NCBI GenBank assembly: GCA_003210755.1
Contig: QCUL01000021.1
Coordinates: 1 to 43,626 of the forward strand
Length of the DNA: 43,626 nt
DNA from: Synechococcus sp. AG-679-C18
GTDB lineage: Bacteria; Cyanobacteriota; Cyanobacteriia; PCC-6307; Cyanobiaceae
Reading direction: 5' to 3'
Positions 9,249 to 17,602 of this stretch are shown one piece after another. Numbering within the stretch: the first letter of the stretch is position 1; every line of letters begins with the position of its first letter. Both the position numbers and the translations under genes were made by a program. Under the pieces are notes generated by a model, which was not told the DNA's origin, searched no databases, and saw only the letters and a list, made by a program, of their open reading frames with translations.

Positions 9249-10166
9249 TCAGGTGTTGAGCTCGATCCTTGTCACCCAGTGATTGAATTCAGGATCACGT
9301 CCTTCTGTAATCGCCACCAGACGTTTCCTTAGAGACTCCATCACTGGTCGGTGGCTAGATAAGACAGTCGATTCGAGTTGGCGAATCGGGGTGATTTTGG
9401 CTGCTGTACCAGTGAGAAATACTTCGTCTGCGATGCATAGTTCGGTTTTGTCAACGGGCCGTTCGATTACTGGAATTTCCATGTGTTTGGCTAGCTCAAT
9501 GACACTGGATCGAGTGATGCCTTCAAGAATGTCCTGATCAACACCCGGTGTGATCAGAACCCCGTCACGCACTAAGAAGAGATTCATCCCGCTGGCTTCA
9601 CTGACCTTTCCTCGAGTGTTCATTAGAAGTGCTTCGTCAAAGCCACTGGTCACCGCTTCTGTTTTGGCTAACGAGCTCGTGATGTAGGCACCACTGATTT
9701 TTCCGCGCAGGGGTAGCGACCGGTCTTCTTGCCTGGTCCAACTGCTGATTCTGCAGCTCACACCCTCTGGTGAGAGGTAATCGCCGAGTTCCAAGCCGTA
9801 AATCAGAAAGTCGGTCTCGATGTTGTGAAGACGTGGTGCAATGCCTAGATCACTGGTGTAGACGAACGGTCTGAGATAGATGGGCGTCGTTGGCTGGTTG
9901 GCCCTGAGGACTGCGACAAGAGCATCCATGACCGTTTTTTCACTGAGCTCAGCAAGAAGAAGCTTTGCGCTTTGTGAGAGGCGCCTGGCATGGCGCTCTG
10001 GCCGAAACAAAAGCATGCCACCTGGTTTTTCAGGATCTGGAATGGCTCGCATGCCACCAAAGGCACCTGTTCCGTAATGAAGAGCGTGCGTTGCGATAGA
10101 TACTTTGGCCTGGTCAAAAGGGATGCAGCGGCCTTCAAACCAGGCATAGGGAAGGAACTGATGCAT
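9249..10166 (-). CDS. ilvE: Branched-chain amino acid aminotransferase
   Basis: A 305-residue class IV PLP-dependent aminotransferase that makes the last step of valine, leucine and isoleucine synthesis. Typical motifs are HALHYGTGAFGGMRAIPDPE, YITSSLAKTEAVTSGFDEAL (with the candidate PLP lysine region), VSEASGMNLFLVRDG and VFLTGTAAKITPI. The frame extends to a TTG at 10187, but the ATG at 10166 (MHQFLPYAWFEG) gives the usual start of the family. It is divergent from cobN, with under 80 bases between the two starts, and upstream of metH on the same strand, so ilvE and metH probably share a transcript. Confidence 0.95.
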   Translation of the reverse strand: MHQFLPYAWFEGRCIPFDQAKVSIATHALHYGTGAFGGMRAIPDPEKPGGMLLFRPERHARRLSQSAKLLLAELSEKTVMDALVAVLRANQPTTPIYLRPFVYTSDLGIAPRLHNIETDFLIYGLELGDYLSPEGVSCRISSWTRQEDRSLPLRGKISGAYITSSLAKTEAVTSGFDEALLMNTRGKVSEASGMNLFLVRDGVLITPGVDQDILEGITRSSVIELAKHMEIPVIERPVDKTELCIADEVFLTGTAAKITPIRQLESTVLSSHRPVMESLRKRLVAITEGRDPEFNHWVTRIELNT

Positions 10167-10242
10167 CGCAAATCGGTCGATAGCCAAATTTTCTCACTCG
10201 CCTCGCTCAGGTGACGAGATGTCATCAGACAAGAATGGAGAG

Positions 10243-13200
10243 ATGCATCGACTGAGCAGTCTTCCAGGCGCCGAAAGCAACGAGGTTTTCACCGTTGTTG
10301 AGCAACCTCCCGCACCCGTTCTTTTCTTGACGAGCGCTTCAACAGACATCAGTACTCTTTCCTCCTGTCTCAGGCAGCCAGGAATGGCGCACTGGAAGGA
10401 GCAACTACGTGCCTTGCCACTTGATTGCTTGCGTCATCCTGCTCAAATTGATCATTACTTGGCCACAACTGCCAGTACCGCTCGCGTGCTTGTTGTTCGT
10501 TTGCTCGGTGGACGTGGTCACTGGAGCTATGGGCTTGAACAATGCCGACTTTGGCAGTGTTCAGTACACAACAGAACATTGTTAGTGCTTGCTGGAACTG
10601 CTGACCAAAACGATCAACTTCATCCGATTGGATCGATTTCATCAACGTTTTCTCAACAGTTGGCCCTTTTGCTGAGCGAAGGGGGGATTACCAATATGAC
10701 CAAGTTCTTAAGTGCAATACATCCCTTCATAATCAGCTCCCTAGAGCCCGAAATTCAAACTGAAACCAACGATCTTCAGCCTGAACGAATGGCTGACCCA
10801 GCTCGATTTGACTGGAAGGATGAACCAGGTCCCAGGGTCGGGGTCCTGCTCTATCGAGCTCATGCACGTGCTGCTGACACCATTTGGTGTCAGCAGCTTT
10901 TAATGGCTTTAAGAAGCCATGGGTTGGTACCTCGTGCCCTCTGGGTTAGCAGCCTGAGAGATCACGTTGTACAAGAGGCGGTTCAACGTGCGTTTCAAGC
11001 TCAAGAAGTCCAGCTCGTAATAAGTACTACCGCATTTGCCTCCGTCCAGTTTCAAGAAGCGGGCCTTGGAACTCCTCTCTGGGATGGTCTCGATCTGCCG
11101 GTGTTACAGCTTCTGTCGTCAGGACGGTCCAAACAAGCTTGGGAAGCGACCAGCCAGGGGCTTGATCCGATCGATCTCTCCCTTCAAGTGGTACTCCCCG
11201 AATTGGATGGACGGATCACCACGCGAATCGGCGCATTCCGTGAAGTGCTTGACGCTGAATCCAGTTTGTCAACGGCTGTCAAAGGGTTAGTTCCCGATGC
11301 TGCAGGGTTAACTTGGCTCGCCGAGCATGCTCGGTGTTGGGTTGATTTACGTCAAACGGATGCTGCTGAGAAGCGCGTAGCTCTGGTGCTGGCGAATTAC
11401 CCCGTGCGCAATGGGCGGATAGCGAATGGTGTTGGTCTGGATACGCCGGCAAGCACTATGAATATTTTGAATTGGTTAGCTGAAACGGGCGTTGAACTTG
11501 GTGCTAATTCGCGTCCCAACGATTCCCAGGAGCTCATGGCTCAACTGCTATCCGGACGAAGCAATGATCCTGAGAGTTGTCACCTTGAGCCTCTCGCCCA
11601 TCTGCCCTTGAACCGTTATCTGCGCTGGTGGCGACAGGTCACACCTGAGGCTCGATCCCTCATTGAGAGTCGTTGGGGTTCACCTGACCAGGCCATAGAT
11701 CTCGAAGAGAAGGGGTTTGCAGTGCATGGCCTTCTGTTTGGTCACGTAGCAGTGTTGATTCAACCCAGCCGCGGCTATGACCCAGATCAAATCAGCGATC
11801 TTCATTCTCCAGATTTGCCTCCTCCACATCGTTATTTAGCCCAATATCTATGGCTTCAGGAGGTCCATGGAACTCAGCTGATGGTCCATGTGGGAAAACA
11901 CGGCAGCGCTGAGTGGTTACCAGGAAAATCAGTTGGATTGAGTCAATCCTGTGGGCCAGCACTTGCCCTTGCTCCGATCCCTCATATTTATCCATTCATC
12001 GTCAATGATCCAGGGGAAGGATCTCAAGCGAAGCGTCGGGGCCATGCTGTGATTCTTGATCACCTAACCCCACCTCTGGGAAGAGCAGGGCTGCACGGAT
12101 CTCTTCTTTCGCTGGAATCTTTGCTGGATGAATACGTAGAGGCCAGGCAGGTTGCTGCCGATCGTTGTGATGTACTCAAGCAGCAAATCAAGGAGTTGTT
12201 GAAACGGCTTGATTGGCCCTCATTGACAGATCAATTGAGCGATCAAGCATCCCCTGGTGAGCAAGTTGACGACCCGTGGACTCGCTGTCTGGATCAGGTT
12301 GAGACTTATCTGTGTGAGTTGAAGGAGGCTCAAATCAGAACTGGTTTGCACCGTTTAGGAAGCCAGCCCGACCCTCTAGCCCAAAGAGAACTGCTGTTGG
12401 CGATTGCTCGATCGCCATCGGGTCATTGCCAAGGTCTCACTCAGGCCATGGCTCATGTCATTGGACTTGAATGCGACCCCTGGTCTGATGAAGATGGCGA
12501 ACGCTTGAGTGCTCATGACTGCACAACGCTTGAACGCCTTGGGTGCTCACAACCCAGACGGGTTTCGGCGGCAGTGAGTTGGCTTGATGAACAGGCTCTT
12601 CGACTACTGGAGCACATCACGGGGCATCCTTCAGAACCGCTTTGTCCTGCTTTAAATCAATGGCTGGAAAACAGCAGTGAGCCTTCTCTACTGAAGTTGC
12701 GCAACGAGCTTTTGCCCCGATTATTGGACTGTGCTCCAAGTGAAAAGAAGGCTTTCCTTGCTGCGTTAAATGGTCGACGTATCGCCAGTGGTCCCTCTGG
12801 CGCTCCAACGCGCGGTCGTCCGGATGTGTTGCCAACTGGTCGTAACTTTTATTCCGTCGACCTTCGCGGTTTGCCAACCGAAGCAGCTTGGGATCTAGGC
12901 CGACGTAGTGCCGAACAGTTATTGGATCTTTATCGACTTGAAGAAGGAGAAGATCTGCGTCATCTAGCGCTCTCCGTATGGGGAACAGCAACCATGCGGA
13001 ACGGCGGTGAAGATATTGCTCAGATGTTTGCGTTGCTTGGTGTTCGTCCCCAATGGGATGGCCCGACACGACGGATGGTGGACTTGGAGGTGGTTCCTTT
13101 GAGTTTGTTGGCTCGACCCCGCGTGGATGTCACCTTACGCATGTCAGGACTATTTAGGGATGCTTTCCCTCAGCTTGTTGGATGGGTTGACCGTGCTCTG

Positions 13201-14007
13201 CAACTCGTCTCAACTCTCGATGAAACAGCTCTTGAAAATCCACTCGCTGCGATCACTCGGGAAGAAGGACCGCAAGCCAGGATTTTTGGATCGGCGCCAG
13301 GTGCCTATGGCGCTGGATTACAAGCATTAATTGATTCTGGTCAATGGGATGACCAGGCTGAACTTGGAGAGGCTTTTCTCGCTTGGAGTTCATGGAGTTA
13401 CGACGGCCAAGTTAGAGCTCAGGCCAATCGCTCAGGGTTGGAAGGGGCTCTTCGTCACGTACAGGTTGTGCTTCACAATCAGGACAACCGTGAACACGAT
13501 CTCCTCGACTCCGATGACTACTACCAGTTTCATGGGGGAATGACTGCAGCTGTGCGGAGCTCCGGTGGAGCTGCGGTGAAGTCGTGGTTCGCCGATCATT
13601 CAAGGCAAGAACGTCTTCGCATTCATTCCCTTACTCGTGAAATTGACAAAGTTGTGAGAAGCCGCTTGTTGAATCCTCGCTGGATCAAAGGCATGCAACA
13701 GCATGGTTATAAAGGAGCCTTTGAAATGGGAGCAAGCCTCGATTATCTCTTTGCCTACGACGCTTCAACCAATGCCGTACCTACTTGGTGCTATGCAGCT
13801 ATTTGTGACCAGTGGTTACTCGAACCCGGCACGAAGCAGTTTTTGAGTCAATCGAATCCCTGGGTCCTCAGAGATATGGCTGAACGCTTATTGGAAGCCG
13901 CTAATCGTGGCCTATGGAGTCAACCCTCCCCTGAACAGCTTCAGCAAGTCAGGGGTTTGGTTCTCGAAGCCGAAGAGGCTGTTGAAAAGGGGGGCCTTAA
14001 CTGTTGA
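10243..14007 (+). CDS. cobN: Cobaltochelatase subunit CobN
   Basis: A protein of about 1254 residues of the CobN/ChlH family. CobN is the large subunit that, with ATPase subunits, inserts cobalt into hydrogenobyrinic acid a,c-diamide on the way to vitamin B12. Seen motifs are VALVLANYPVRNGRIANGVG, LMVHVGKHGSAEWLPGKSVG and AYGAGLQALIDSGQWDD. The length and the GRPDVLPTGRNFYSVD segment fit CobN rather than the longer ChlH of chlorophyll synthesis. The frame also opens at ATG 10219, which has an AGGTG six bases upstream; I prefer 10243 (MHRLSSLPGAES) by resemblance to the family. The last 11 bases overlap the next gene on the other strand. Confidence 0.93.
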   Translation: MHRLSSLPGAESNEVFTVVEQPPAPVLFLTSASTDISTLSSCLRQPGMAHWKEQLRALPLDCLRHPAQIDHYLATTASTARVLVVRLLGGRGHWSYGLEQCRLWQCSVHNRTLLVLAGTADQNDQLHPIGSISSTFSQQLALLLSEGGITNMTKFLSAIHPFIISSLEPEIQTETNDLQPERMADPARFDWKDEPGPRVGVLLYRAHARAADTIWCQQLLMALRSHGLVPRALWVSSLRDHVVQEAVQRAFQAQEVQLVISTTAFASVQFQEAGLGTPLWDGLDLPVLQLLSSGRSKQAWEATSQGLDPIDLSLQVVLPELDGRITTRIGAFREVLDAESSLSTAVKGLVPDAAGLTWLAEHARCWVDLRQTDAAEKRVALVLANYPVRNGRIANGVGLDTPASTMNILNWLAETGVELGANSRPNDSQELMAQLLSGRSNDPESCHLEPLAHLPLNRYLRWWRQVTPEARSLIESRWGSPDQAIDLEEKGFAVHGLLFGHVAVLIQPSRGYDPDQISDLHSPDLPPPHRYLAQYLWLQEVHGTQLMVHVGKHGSAEWLPGKSVGLSQSCGPALALAPIPHIYPFIVNDPGEGSQAKRRGHAVILDHLTPPLGRAGLHGSLLSLESLLDEYVEARQVAADRCDVLKQQIKELLKRLDWPSLTDQLSDQASPGEQVDDPWTRCLDQVETYLCELKEAQIRTGLHRLGSQPDPLAQRELLLAIARSPSGHCQGLTQAMAHVIGLECDPWSDEDGERLSAHDCTTLERLGCSQPRRVSAAVSWLDEQALRLLEHITGHPSEPLCPALNQWLENSSEPSLLKLRNELLPRLLDCAPSEKKAFLAALNGRRIASGPSGAPTRGRPDVLPTGRNFYSVDLRGLPTEAAWDLGRRSAEQLLDLYRLEEGEDLRHLALSVWGTATMRNGGEDIAQMFALLGVRPQWDGPTRRMVDLEVVPLSLLARPRVDVTLRMSGLFRDAFPQLVGWVDRALQLVSTLDETALENPLAAITREEGPQARIFGSAPGAYGAGLQALIDSGQWDDQAELGEAFLAWSSWSYDGQVRAQANRSGLEGALRHVQVVLHNQDNREHDLLDSDDYYQFHGGMTAAVRSSGGAAVKSWFADHSRQERLRIHSLTREIDKVVRSRLLNPRWIKGMQQHGYKGAFEMGASLDYLFAYDASTNAVPTWCYAAICDQWLLEPGTKQFLSQSNPWVLRDMAERLLEAANRGLWSQPSPEQLQQVRGLVLEAEEAVEKGGLNC

Positions 14008-14572
14008 GCTCTCGAACCATTGCTTTGAATGGATCAATCGACCCTGGTTTTGATGAGGGAGCGCGAGAGGCTGAAGATGAAGCTGGTTTGATCGCAGGCT
14101 CCGGCTTCAACTCTTCTTTCCTTCCAACAGGTGCAGCGTCAGCTGCAAAGGGAGTGTTAACTCCAGATGAGCGCAAGGCGTTTCCTTTGAGCTTTTGATT
14201 GAGCTGCTCTTGAGTCATTGTCTCGGCGAAAGTCTTCTTCACCGGGGTGGGAATCCCGTTTGACATCACAGAGGGGATTGAGGGTTCCTCATTGGGTTTC
14301 GCATCGCCGAGTCCCTGCGAACGAGTGCCAACTTCGACGTCCATCGCATCAACCTTGGTAACCAATTCTTTGTTTCCAGGATTGTCAGCAGTTCCTGGGA
14401 ATGTGCGACGAATGGTTTTGGCCTCGCGCATGTAGTCCACGTTTCCGTAGGAAGAGGACGCGTCAGAGTCGAGGTAAAAGGCTTCTGCTTTTGTCTTAAC
14501 GCGATCTTTTGACAAGTCCTTTTGGCCGTCATCCTTGCTGCGTGAATTCAGCAGTCGATCAAAGAGGCCCAT
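13997..14572 (-). CDS. Conserved hypothetical protein, mostly disordered
   Basis: A 191-residue protein starting MGLFDRLLNSRSKDDGQKDL. A moderately ordered N-terminal part (FYLDSDASSSYGNVDYMREA, then KTIRRTFPG) is followed by a long Pro/Ser/Ala-rich tail (KPEPAIKPASSSASRAPSS) that should be disordered. It resembles a protein I associate with marine Synechococcus, with no known function. The first residues recall SepF (MGLF), but no SepF domain follows. It is the last gene of the leftward uvrC run and overlaps the end of cobN by 11 bases. Confidence 0.7.
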   Translation of the reverse strand: MGLFDRLLNSRSKDDGQKDLSKDRVKTKAEAFYLDSDASSSYGNVDYMREAKTIRRTFPGTADNPGNKELVTKVDAMDVEVGTRSQGLGDAKPNEEPSIPSVMSNGIPTPVKKTFAETMTQEQLNQKLKGNALRSSGVNTPFAADAAPVGRKEELKPEPAIKPASSSASRAPSSKPGSIDPFKAMVRELNS

Positions 14573-14598
14573 GACTGATGTCCAAATTCTTTACTAAT

Positions 14599-15255
14599 TT
14601 AGCGGCCCTCCAGGTCCATACCGTGAGTATCGGTGCCGCACGTACGCAAAAGGCCAAGCTTCTTCAACTGTTTGTCGATCGATTCACAAATCAATGGCGT
14701 CGCCGCCCATCGCTGTTGCATGTCGTAGTCATACCAGGCTTCACCTCCGTCAAAACCCAGTTCAGCGGCAGCATCAATCAGCTCTGAGAACCCCAATCTG
14801 TAGCGACCTGGATGGGCAAGAATTGCAAGCCCTCCGGCTTCATGAATAGCTCTAACAACCTCCCCAGCCCGTAGTGCCGCTCCCGTTGCCGCGTCGCCTG
14901 AGCAATAGGTCAAGAGAGCGCGATGACCTGGAATGAATCCCAGTGCCAAAACGTGGACCAGGCATCCACGAAGGATGCAGCTGATTTCCATCCCACTCCA
15001 AAGTTTTGGAGTGATGTTGCCTTGATCTCTTGCTTGTTGGAGCCAATCAAGCATCGGCAAATATGCCGCTGTCGAATGATGATCCGTAACCGCAATATGG
15101 CTTAGTTGTCTTTCACTAGCTTGTTTAATGAGAGCGATGGGTTCAAGGCTTCCATCGCTGCAAAGGGTGTGGCAATGAAAATTGAGCTTGCCAGGACAGC
15201 TCTCAGGCCCAATCCTGTCTAGGACTGTCCGCAGAGGATGTTTGTCGTAGTTCAC
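14599..15255 (-). CDS. PHP domain metal-dependent phosphoesterase
   Basis: A 218-residue PHP-domain protein. Metal-binding motifs are in order: LNFHCHTLCSDGS, IAVTDHHSTAAYLPML, WSGMEISC, LAILAHPGRYR and the final GTDTHGMD. Stand-alone proteins of this kind (YciV/TrpH-like) include a 3',5'-nucleoside bisphosphate phosphatase and 5'-3' exonucleases; the exact substrate here is open. The frame is open to 15354, but that part overlaps hemJ. GTG at 15255 lies two bases after the hemJ stop and leaves VNYDKHPLRTVLDRI as a sensible N-terminus, so it is chosen. Translation is probably coupled to hemJ. Confidence 0.85.
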   Translation of the reverse strand: MNYDKHPLRTVLDRIGPESCPGKLNFHCHTLCSDGSLEPIALIKQASERQLSHIAVTDHHSTAAYLPMLDWLQQARDQGNITPKLWSGMEISCILRGCLVHVLALGFIPGHRALLTYCSGDAATGAALRAGEVVRAIHEAGGLAILAHPGRYRLGFSELIDAAAELGFDGGEAWYDYDMQQRWAATPLICESIDKQLKKLGLLRTCGTDTHGMDLEGR

Positions 15256-15257
15256 AG

Positions 15258-15836
15258 TTAATCCTGCGCTAGTGATGCGGCGCGAAGGCGCCGCCAGCGG
15301 GCATAAAACTGGATGGTTCCAGCCATGAATACGACTAGTCCAACGATGAACCAAGTGGCCGCTCCGGTTGGAAACTGGTTTTTAAACACCACCAGCATCA
15401 CCACGAGTACTAATAAGAGCGTTGGGAGTTCGTTGAGAGCCCTAAGTTGCCGACCGGTCCACTGGCAGTCTCCATCCTGAAGTTGGCCCATGAGGCGATA
15501 ACAAAAAAAGTGATAAGCAACCAACAAGGCAACAAAACCCAGTTTTGCGTGCATCCATCCCTGTTGTAACCAGGAGGGTTGTGTCATCAACAAGCCCACA
15601 GCCATGGCCACCGTGAGAATTAATCCCGGTGTTGTGATGATGTTGGCCAGCCGACGTTCCATCACGGCGTACTGCGTCTTGAACGCTTCTCTTACAGGCG
15701 ATGGCTCCTCTTCGGCTTCCACGTGATAGATGAAAAGCCTGACTAGATAAAATAGACCTGCAAACCAGACCACAACCCCAACGATGTGAAGGGTCTTGAA
15801 CCACAGGTAAGCCTCGGGCGGAAGCGTCAGTGTCAT
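15258..15836 (-). CDS. hemJ: HemJ-type protoporphyrinogen IX oxidase (CopD-like membrane protein)
   Basis: A 192-residue integral membrane protein with about four to five hydrophobic segments. LWFKTLHIVGVVVWFAGLFY near the start and YAVMERRLANIITTPGLILT in the middle match the HemJ family (Synechocystis slr1790 type). HemJ oxidises protoporphyrinogen IX to protoporphyrin IX, the last step shared by heme and chlorophyll synthesis. Two conserved features of the family, an early His in KTLHIVG and a Lys in WMHAKLGF, are present. The frame opens at GTG 15851, but ATG 15836 (MTLTLPPEAYLWF) is the better start. It follows the photolyase gene by 35 bases. Confidence 0.9.
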   Translation of the reverse strand: MTLTLPPEAYLWFKTLHIVGVVVWFAGLFYLVRLFIYHVEAEEEPSPVREAFKTQYAVMERRLANIITTPGLILTVAMAVGLLMTQPSWLQQGWMHAKLGFVALLVAYHFFCYRLMGQLQDGDCQWTGRQLRALNELPTLLLVLVVMLVVFKNQFPTGAATWFIVGLVVFMAGTIQFYARWRRLRAASLAQD

Positions 15837-15871
15837 GACCCCATCAATCACACCTGAACAATAGAAAGCCC

Positions 15872-17278
15872 CTAGGTGAGTGAGTCAAGAAACTGTTGCG
15901 CCTTGGTGTAATGCCCATCGAGGACCTCAGGAGCCATGCGGTCGAGATTTCTAGCCATCATCGCCAACCTGGGCTGAGAGCGAAAGAAATCACCATGTCG
16001 ATGAATAAAGCTCCAAAACAAACCATCCCAGACACCGCACCAATCACCAGATTTGTAATCTGACATTTTTCGTACATAATTTGAGCCTGAGAGATATGGC
16101 TTGCTAGTGAAAATGCCACCGTCAGCAAATTGGCTCATGCCGTAAACATTTGGCACCATGACCCAATCATAGGCATCAACGAAAAGTTCCATAAACCAAG
16201 TGTAAACACGTGTCGGATGAAATCCGCAGAGCAACATCATGTTTCCCAGCAACATTAATCGTTCAATATGGTGGCAATAACCAGTATTTAAAGCTCGTTT
16301 TATGGCATCATCAATAGGTGGGATTCCCGTTTCGCCTTCATAAAAAGCTTGTGGAATTGGACGATCTTCAAACATCCAGAAGTTGCTGTTTCGCATCGTT
16401 ACTCCATGACGCAAGTACATGGCTGCCATGAATTCTCGCCATCCAATGATCTGGCGAAGAAATCCTTCCAGAGAGTTTAAAGGAATTACATTATGTTTTG
16501 CTGCTTCGAGGGTTCTGCTTAGAACCTGCTGTGGAGTAAGGAGCCCAAGATTGAGCATTGGGGTTAAAACGCTATGCCACATCACGCGATGTTGGGCACT
16601 GATGGCATCTTCATAAGTACCGAAACCAGCAAGTCTTTCTTCGAGAAATTTATCGAGCCATTGTTCAGCTGTTGAATGGTCAATAGGTAAATCAAATGGT
16701 GACTCTTCAGGGACTTTGGCCCCTTTGGGGAGTCGCTTTCGGTTGTCGGCGTCAAAACTCCAACGTCCTCCTACAGGAGCTCCTTCTTTGTCAATCAAAA
16801 TGCCTAAACGTTTGCGTTGCATTTGATAAAAACTAGCCATCATTGGCTTGCGCTTAGCGTTGAAATGATCATCGACAACTTTGGCAGGTGTCAGGAGCAT
16901 TGGAGTAGGTAATATATTAATAATGCAGTTACGATGTTGCAAAGTGCTTTTGACTCTTTTAAGTAAAAGGTCATCTATTGGATCAGCAAGATGAAATATT
17001 TGATAGCCAGATTCGATTAGCTGTATGAGCAGATCTGAGGTATTCTCTCCATCTTTTGGTTCTAACAGGATGACCTGATGCCCATCAGCTTTTAACCGCT
17101 CTTGATAAGCCTTCATCGATTGCGAATGCAACTGACGTTTACGGGGGTGAATGATGAGTGGCCATTGAGGATCACCTCCAAGGATCAAGCCATCAGCAAT
17201 TAGAGCAATGCTTCTTTTGGCTTGAATTCCTGGGTGGTTTTCGAATAACTGATGCGGAAAAATGAGCGTGATTTCCAT
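15872..17278 (-). CDS. Photolyase-related protein of the FeS-BCP / prokaryotic (6-4) class, CxxC pair missing
   Basis: A 468-residue member of the deoxyribodipyrimidine photolyase-related family, the bacterial (6-4) photolyases that repair UV lesions with blue light and FAD. The N-terminal antenna domain begins LIFPHQLFENHPG. Family motifs are SFDADNRK, IIGWREFMAAMYLRHG, GYCHHIERLMLLGNMMLLCG and GMSQFADGGIFTSKPYLSGSN. In PhrB-type members four Cys hold a 4Fe-4S cluster. Here the first (Cys335, GYCHH) and last (Cys414, GDWCGVWDG) are kept, but the middle CxxC is replaced by MSDYKSGDW, so a normal cluster is unlikely. It sits in the uvrC run, six bases after the small secreted protein gene. Confidence 0.92.
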   Translation of the reverse strand: MEITLIFPHQLFENHPGIQAKRSIALIADGLILGGDPQWPLIIHPRKRQLHSQSMKAYQERLKADGHQVILLEPKDGENTSDLLIQLIESGYQIFHLADPIDDLLLKRVKSTLQHRNCIINILPTPMLLTPAKVVDDHFNAKRKPMMASFYQMQRKRLGILIDKEGAPVGGRWSFDADNRKRLPKGAKVPEESPFDLPIDHSTAEQWLDKFLEERLAGFGTYEDAISAQHRVMWHSVLTPMLNLGLLTPQQVLSRTLEAAKHNVIPLNSLEGFLRQIIGWREFMAAMYLRHGVTMRNSNFWMFEDRPIPQAFYEGETGIPPIDDAIKRALNTGYCHHIERLMLLGNMMLLCGFHPTRVYTWFMELFVDAYDWVMVPNVYGMSQFADGGIFTSKPYLSGSNYVRKMSDYKSGDWCGVWDGLFWSFIHRHGDFFRSQPRLAMMARNLDRMAPEVLDGHYTKAQQFLDSLT

Positions 17279-17284
17279 AATCTT

Positions 17285-17602
17285 TTACCCAACCTCTCCA
17301 GCGAGTCGACAGGCTCGCCGCCCGAGAGCTGTCGCTGGAATGCGATCCACAAGACCTCCTCGTGGACTGAGTTGTTGGTTGCGACAGTCCATTACTACAC
17401 GCTCCCGATGTCCTTGTTGATCTTCAAGGCGCATGCGTAATTGCCAATGATTTTTTGCACTGCGGGTGATCTCATCAGCACAGACAACACCAGTACATAA
17501 GCCAGGAGAGGCCAGAGCACTAACAGGACTCATCAAAGCTATTGCGATCAACGTCAAAACGTTGAAGACGAGCTTGATCACCTTTTGGGAGAACAATTTC
17601 AT
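17285..17602 (-). CDS. Small secreted hypothetical protein
   Basis: A 105-residue protein with a clear signal peptide ([20 protein letters not shown], probable cleavage after SALA). The mature part is about 75 residues with four Cys ([22 protein letters not shown]) that could form two disulfides in the periplasm. I do not recognise the family. Its ATG overlaps the uvrC stop codon (ATGA), so it is translationally coupled to uvrC, and the photolyase follows six bases downstream. Confidence 0.75.
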   Translation of the reverse strand: MKLFSQKVIKLVFNVLTLIAIALMSPVSALASPGLCTGVVCADEITRSAKNHWQLRMRLEDQQGHRERVVMDCRNQQLSPRGGLVDRIPATALGRRACRLAGEVG

